Assembly: GCA_964364855.1 (NCBI GenBank)
Contig: CAYINU010000016.1
Location: 1 to 26,214, forward strand
Direction: 5' to 3'
Length of the DNA stretch: 26,214 nt
Source: CAYINU01 sp964364855
Lineage (GTDB): Bacteria > Margulisbacteria > Marinamargulisbacteria > CAYINU01
Part shown: piece by piece, positions 22,633 to 26,214 of the stretch
How the letters are laid out: each line of letters begins with the position of its first letter
Position numbering within the stretch: the first letter of the stretch is position 1
The notes under the pieces: generated by a model
What the model saw: the letters and a program-made list of their open reading frames with translations, nothing else
Told to the model about the DNA's origin: nothing
Database searches by the model: none
Position numbers and translations under genes: made by a program

Positions 22633-24385
22633 TGGCACGTAGGTGCAGTTCGGTGAGCTGGCCTGAGGTGACCGGAGATGGGGCTTGGGTCAGAGGGCAC
22701 GAGGCGCTGGCGGTCTTGGGAAAGGCGATCACGTCCCGCAGCGATTGCGCGCCAGTCAACAGCATCACCACCCTGTCCAGACCCAGGGCCAGTCCACCGT
22801 GGGGTGGGGTGCCATAGTTTAGTGCAGTGATAAAAAAGCCGAACTTTTCTTGGATTTCCTGTGCAGATAAACCCAACAAATGGAAGATTTTGTCCTGCAG
22901 AATGGGATCGTGGATACGCATGCTGCCCCCACCGAGCTCGATACCGTTTAAGACCAGATCATAGGCATCTGCTTTGACTGCAAAAATATCCGACTCCAGC
23001 AAGTGGCGGTCTGACCCGAGAGGCGAGGTAAACGGGTGATGCATGGCATCAGCGTGGCCGGTTTCTTTGTTTTTTTCAAACAGCGGAAAATCTGTCACCC
23101 AGGTCAAGGCCCATGGTATTTCGTACAGGTTGCCGCGCCGGGCCATTTCCAAGCGCAAGGTACCCAGCGCCGTTAAGACGGTTTTGGTTTGGGCATGTGC
23201 GCCAAAGACCACGACATCGCCAGACTGTGCACCACAAGACTTAACCAGGATGCTGAGCTGTTCGGGAGTGAAAAATTTAGAGATAGGGGATGAAATTGCA
23301 TCCCCTTCTAGCGTCATCCAAGCCAATCCAGCGAGCCCGTTTTCCTTGGCCAGCGCAGTCCAGTCGTCCAAGACTTTGCGTGATATCCAAGGCTTTCCGC
23401 CAGGTATGCGGATGGCCCGTACCGAACCGCCGTTTTCGATTACGGATCGAAACACCTGAAAATCCACACCTGCACATACCGCAGTTACGTCCAAAATAGG
23501 CAACCCAAAACGCAGGTCGGGCCGGTCTGTGCCATAGCAGCTCAGAGCCTCATCGTAGGTCATATGCCCGATATCTGGCATTCGGATACCGACGGTATCA
23601 AACACGGCTTTCATCAGACCGCTGACCAGGATGCGGATGTCTTCGGAGGTCACAAACGCAGCCTCGATATCGATCTGGGTGAACTCCGGCTGTCGATCGG
23701 CGCGCAGGTCTTCATCGCGAAAACAGCGGGCAACCTGGTAATACCCCTCAAACCCCGACATCATCAGCAACTGTTTAAATAGCTGAGGAGATTGGGGAAG
23801 GGCATAAAAATGACCGGGATGGACGCGGGACGGCACCAAATAGTCGCGAGCCCCTTCGGGTGTGCTTTTGGTCAAAAACGGGGTCTCGATTTCCAAAAAA
23901 TCTGCCTGGTTCATATAGGTGCGAATAGATTGAACAATGCGATGACGGGTGCGGATAAAGGCCGCTTGTTCGGGCCGGCGGAGGTCCAGATAACGATAGG
24001 TGAGGCGGGTGATTTCTTCCACATCCTGGGGTTCTGCGATGGCAAAAACGGGGACTTCGGCTCGGTTAAGAATGGTAAGCGCCGTTACGGTGATTTCGAC
24101 ATGACCTGTGGGTTGTTCTGATTTTTGGTTGGCCGCCTCACGCAGGCGAACTGTACCTGTCACTTGGATGACCCATTCACTGCGCAATTGGCTGGCTTGT
24201 TCGTGCAGGGCCGGGTTTTGCTGGGCATCCAGGACCAGCTGGACGATGCCGGAGCGGTCGCGAATCTGGATGAACATCAGTGCCCCCAGATCCCTGCGGC
24301 GGTGAACCCATCCGGCCAAAGTAACAACCGTTCCGGGGCTGACAGTGGCACAAGCCAAGGCAGTGTGTGTGCGGTAATTAGGCAT
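22625..24385 (-). CDS. aspS: Aspartyl-tRNA synthetase (bacterial type)
   Basis: 586 residues. Charges tRNA-Asp. N-terminal OB fold: GWVHRRRDLGALMFIQIRD (25-43). Class II motif 2 is CFRDEDLRADRQPEFTQID (221-239); motif 3 is GGLALGLDR (530-538); the bacterial GAD insertion lies between. The residue after RRRD is leucine; to my knowledge, histidine there marks several non-discriminating enzymes, so this one is more likely specific for tRNA-Asp. That is inference. ATG 24385 starts inside the hisS stop region (8-base overlap, ATGCCTAA); the longer in-frame start at 24514 would lie within hisS and has no OB-fold match. Confidence 0.96.
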   Translation of the reverse strand: MPNYRTHTALACATVSPGTVVTLAGWVHRRRDLGALMFIQIRDRSGIVQLVLDAQQNPALHEQASQLRSEWVIQVTGTVRLREAANQKSEQPTGHVEITVTALTILNRAEVPVFAIAEPQDVEEITRLTYRYLDLRRPEQAAFIRTRHRIVQSIRTYMNQADFLEIETPFLTKSTPEGARDYLVPSRVHPGHFYALPQSPQLFKQLLMMSGFEGYYQVARCFRDEDLRADRQPEFTQIDIEAAFVTSEDIRILVSGLMKAVFDTVGIRMPDIGHMTYDEALSCYGTDRPDLRFGLPILDVTAVCAGVDFQVFRSVIENGGSVRAIRIPGGKPWISRKVLDDWTALAKENGLAGLAWMTLEGDAISSPISKFFTPEQLSILVKSCGAQSGDVVVFGAHAQTKTVLTALGTLRLEMARRGNLYEIPWALTWVTDFPLFEKNKETGHADAMHHPFTSPLGSDRHLLESDIFAVKADAYDLVLNGIELGGGSMRIHDPILQDKIFHLLGLSAQEIQEKFGFFITALNYGTPPHGGLALGLDRVVMLLTGAQSLRDVIAFPKTASASCPLTQAPSPVTSGQLTELHLRANV

Positions 24386-25640
24386 AGTGGGATTTAAAAT
24401 ACGTTTCCAATTGCGAAATGGGAATTGTGGCTTGTTCGCCGGTGGCCATGTTTTTAATTTGAATAACTTGATTGGCGTGTTCTTCTTCTCCGATGATGGC
24501 CACGTGCCGGGCATTTAGGCGGTTGGCTTGCTTGAGGTGGGCCTTGATGGCGGTTTTTGTCAGATCGGCATCGCAAGCCAATCCCATTTGCCGCAGTTTG
24601 TTCATGATTCGGAAGGCCACGGGCTGCTGCTCAAGTCCCAATGGGGCCACCATTACGTCGATCCCTGTTTGGAAAATCTGCTCGGGATGTAGCTTTTTGA
24701 GCAACATCACAACCCGCTCCAAGCCAAAAGCCAGTCCCACGGCCGGCGTTTCGGGGCCGTCCAAAAACCGAACCAAATAGTCATAACGTCCCCCGCCGCA
24801 CAAGGTGTTTTGGGCACCCAATTGGTCAGAGACGATTTCAAATGTGGTCCGCGTGTAATAATCCAAGCCTCGCACCAGACGGGAATTGATGGTGAAAGGA
24901 ATCTCGATAAGGTCCAAGTATTCCAGAACTGAATTAAAATGATCCGAGCATTCATGACAAAGCGACATACGAATATCAGGAAGGCCGGCAAAATAGGCTT
25001 GGCAACGTTGCTTTTTGCAATCCAAAATGCGCAAGGGGCGCTGATGAAATCGTTTTTGGCAATCTTCGCACAGGCAATGCAAGCTCGCGCCCATAAATTG
25101 CTTGAGGCGTTCTTCGATCACGGGTCGGCATACGCGGCAACCGACGGAATTAATGGATACCGACAACCCGCGCAGTCCCAGGCGGTCAAACAGGTGAATG
25201 CCTAGCGCGATCACTTCGGCATCGGCAGCGGCATGGGCGGATCCCAAGTACTCCACCCCGGCCTGGTGAAATTGCCGGAAACGGCCGGCTTGTGGTCGTT
25301 CATACCGGAACATCGGACCGATATAGTAGATCTTTCCCGGCGCACCTGACTTGTACATCGCGTGTTCGATATAACTACGGACGATCGGAGCGGTGCCTTC
25401 GGGACGCAGGGTCAAACTGCGACCACCCTTGTCGTTGAAGGTATACATTTCTTTTTCGACGATGTCTGTTCCACCGCCGATGCTATGTTCAAAAAGATCG
25501 GTGGACTCAAAAATGGGCGTGCGTAATTCCTGGAACTGGTAACGACGGAAAATATCGCGCGCCGCTGCTTCGATCTGTTGCCACAACCCCACCTCGACTG
25601 GAAGGATGTCGTTGGTGCCGCGTGGCACAGTGTATTTCAT
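24378..25640 (-). CDS. hisS: Histidyl-tRNA synthetase with cysteine-rich insertion
   Basis: 420 residues. Charges tRNA-His. It starts MKYTVPRGTNDILP. Motif 2 is FRYERPQAGRFRQFHQ (111-126); the HisRS-specific motif is RGLDYYTRTTFE (257-268); the anticodon-binding domain is C-terminal. Between 168 and 231 there are nine cysteines (168, 171, 189, 191, 194, 208, 213, 228, 231), mostly as CxxC-like pairs. A cysteine-bearing insertion with LRILDCK is found in part of the bacterial HisRS family and may bind zinc. No ribosome site is present; the promoter lies nine bases before the ATG. First gene of hisS-aspS-hisA. Confidence 0.97.
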   Translation of the reverse strand: MKYTVPRGTNDILPVEVGLWQQIEAAARDIFRRYQFQELRTPIFESTDLFEHSIGGGTDIVEKEMYTFNDKGGRSLTLRPEGTAPIVRSYIEHAMYKSGAPGKIYYIGPMFRYERPQAGRFRQFHQAGVEYLGSAHAAADAEVIALGIHLFDRLGLRGLSVSINSVGCRVCRPVIEERLKQFMGASLHCLCEDCQKRFHQRPLRILDCKKQRCQAYFAGLPDIRMSLCHECSDHFNSVLEYLDLIEIPFTINSRLVRGLDYYTRTTFEIVSDQLGAQNTLCGGGRYDYLVRFLDGPETPAVGLAFGLERVVMLLKKLHPEQIFQTGIDVMVAPLGLEQQPVAFRIMNKLRQMGLACDADLTKTAIKAHLKQANRLNARHVAIIGEEEHANQVIQIKNMATGEQATIPISQLETYFKSHYA

Positions 25641-25649
25641 AAACTCGAC

Positions 25650-25678
25650 ATTATGAGAATCATTATGGCGTGCGTCAA
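25650..25678 (-). promoter_or_regulatory. Sigma70-like promoter of hisS, directly before the ATG
   Basis: On the minus strand: TTGACG (25678-25673), a 17-base spacer, CATAAT (25655-25650). Both boxes match at five of six positions. Nine bases separate the -10 box from the ATG at 25640, so the leader is zero to about three bases. Confidence 0.65.
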
Positions 25679-25721
25679 GCAGACTGGATTTTCTGACTCG
25701 GTTCGGGTAAGTTAACGGGTT

Positions 25722-26214
25722 ATGCGTTTGTCACAGTTTTATTGCCCCACGCTGCGCGAGACGCCGTCCGATGCCGAGGTCGTCAGCCACCAGTTGATGC
25801 TGCGGGCAGGGATGATCCGAAAAGTGGCCTCTGGCATCTACACGATTTTGCCGATGGGGTTGCGGGTGTTTCGCAACATGGAAGCCATTATTCGGCAAGA
25901 GATGACCGCTGTGGGCGGTAACGAAGTCCTCCTGCCGATGGTTATCCCCGAGGCGCTTTGGGTGGAGTCCGGTCGATGGGACCAATACGGAAAAGAATTG
26001 TTGCGCGTTTCCGACCGCCACGGCAATGCCTTTTGCCTAGGTCCCACACACGAGGAGGTCATCACGGATTTGGTTCGCAACGAGCTGAAATCATACCGTC
26101 AATTGCCCAAGCTTTTTTATCAGATCCAGACCAAATTCCGAGACGAAATCCGGCCCAGGTTTGGCATCATGCGGGGACGCGAGTTTTCGATGAAAGATGC
26201 CTATTCCTTTCATG
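25722..26214 (+). CDS. proS: Prolyl-tRNA synthetase, N-terminal part (cut by window end)
   Basis: 164 codons visible. Charges tRNA-Pro. It starts MRLSQFYCPTLRETPSDAE, then HQLMLRAGMIRKVASGIYTI, typical of the bacterial ProRS with editing domain. GPTHEEV is the substrate loop that closes over proline and ATP; class II motif 2 is FRDEIRPRFGIMRGREFSMKD. The rest, including the editing domain and motif 3, lies beyond the window. It is divergent from hisS across 81 bases. No clear promoter or ribosome site is seen. Confidence 0.95.
   Translation, partial: MRLSQFYCPTLRETPSDAEVVSHQLMLRAGMIRKVASGIYTILPMGLRVFRNMEAIIRQEMTAVGGNEVLLPMVIPEALWVESGRWDQYGKELLRVSDRHGNAFCLGPTHEEVITDLVRNELKSYRQLPKLFYQIQTKFRDEIRPRFGIMRGREFSMKDAYSFH

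Overview
The window looks like chromosome from a Gram-negative bacterium. The evidence is F-type ATP synthase genes in the usual bacterial order, bacterial-type AspRS, HisRS and ProRS, an ATP-dependent PEP carboxykinase, and a large exported protein with a Sec-type signal. Base composition looks close to balanced. I cannot place the lineage from sequence alone. The exported protein opens with a 'YQGR...SVPYAF' module and carries many 'VGIGTxxP' repeats. To my knowledge such proteins are scattered through Deltaproteobacteria-like and candidate-phylum genomes, so that hint is weak. The sequence is a draft: 100 Ns interrupt the large repetitive gene.

Layout. Bases 1-66 are the 3' part of tRNA-Asn(GTT). 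A gene-free stretch follows (67-490) that holds two palindromic elements. From 491 to 7213 is a metabolic block: an unknown exported protein (-), an NAD(P)-binding epimerase-like protein (+), glycerol kinase translationally coupled to a Dabb-domain protein (-), PRPP synthetase (+), PEP carboxykinase (-) and branched-chain aminotransferase (-). From 7543 to 13393 is one very large exported repeat protein ending in a phage tail-collar domain. It is split into two reading frames only by the N-gap. A VapB-VapC toxin-antitoxin pair follows (13733-14313), then the complete ATP synthase operon atpBEFHAGDC (14594-20616). Next come a Phd-type antitoxin with a second VapC (20687-21312) and a RelB-like antitoxin with a decayed RelE/YafQ-like toxin (21403-21913). 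The minus-strand operon hisS-aspS-hisA (25640 down to 21910) and a divergent, truncated proS (25722 to the end) close the window.

How the parts work together. The atp operon is the main functional unit; its genes are packed tightly or overlap. Subunit c is unusual: two tyrosines stand where the helix-1 glycine pair normally packs. Subunit epsilon lacks the C-terminal helical domain. The tRNA synthetase/hisA operon is coupled by two 8-base ATGnnTAA-type overlaps. Toxin-antitoxin modules bracket the atp operon on both sides.

Most notable observations: (1) several genes (prs, hisS, the phd antitoxin, relB, perhaps the epimerase) have a sigma70-like promoter whose -10 box ends only 6-10 bases before the ATG, which predicts leaderless or near-leaderless mRNAs; (2) the large exported tail-collar protein with recently duplicated internal cassettes and an assembly gap exactly inside a repeat; (3) the atypical c subunit; (4) remnants of toxin-antitoxin turnover, namely a decayed toxin and a duplicated vapB/vapC junction. 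I found no CRISPR array, no insertion sequence with a transposase and no complete prophage.
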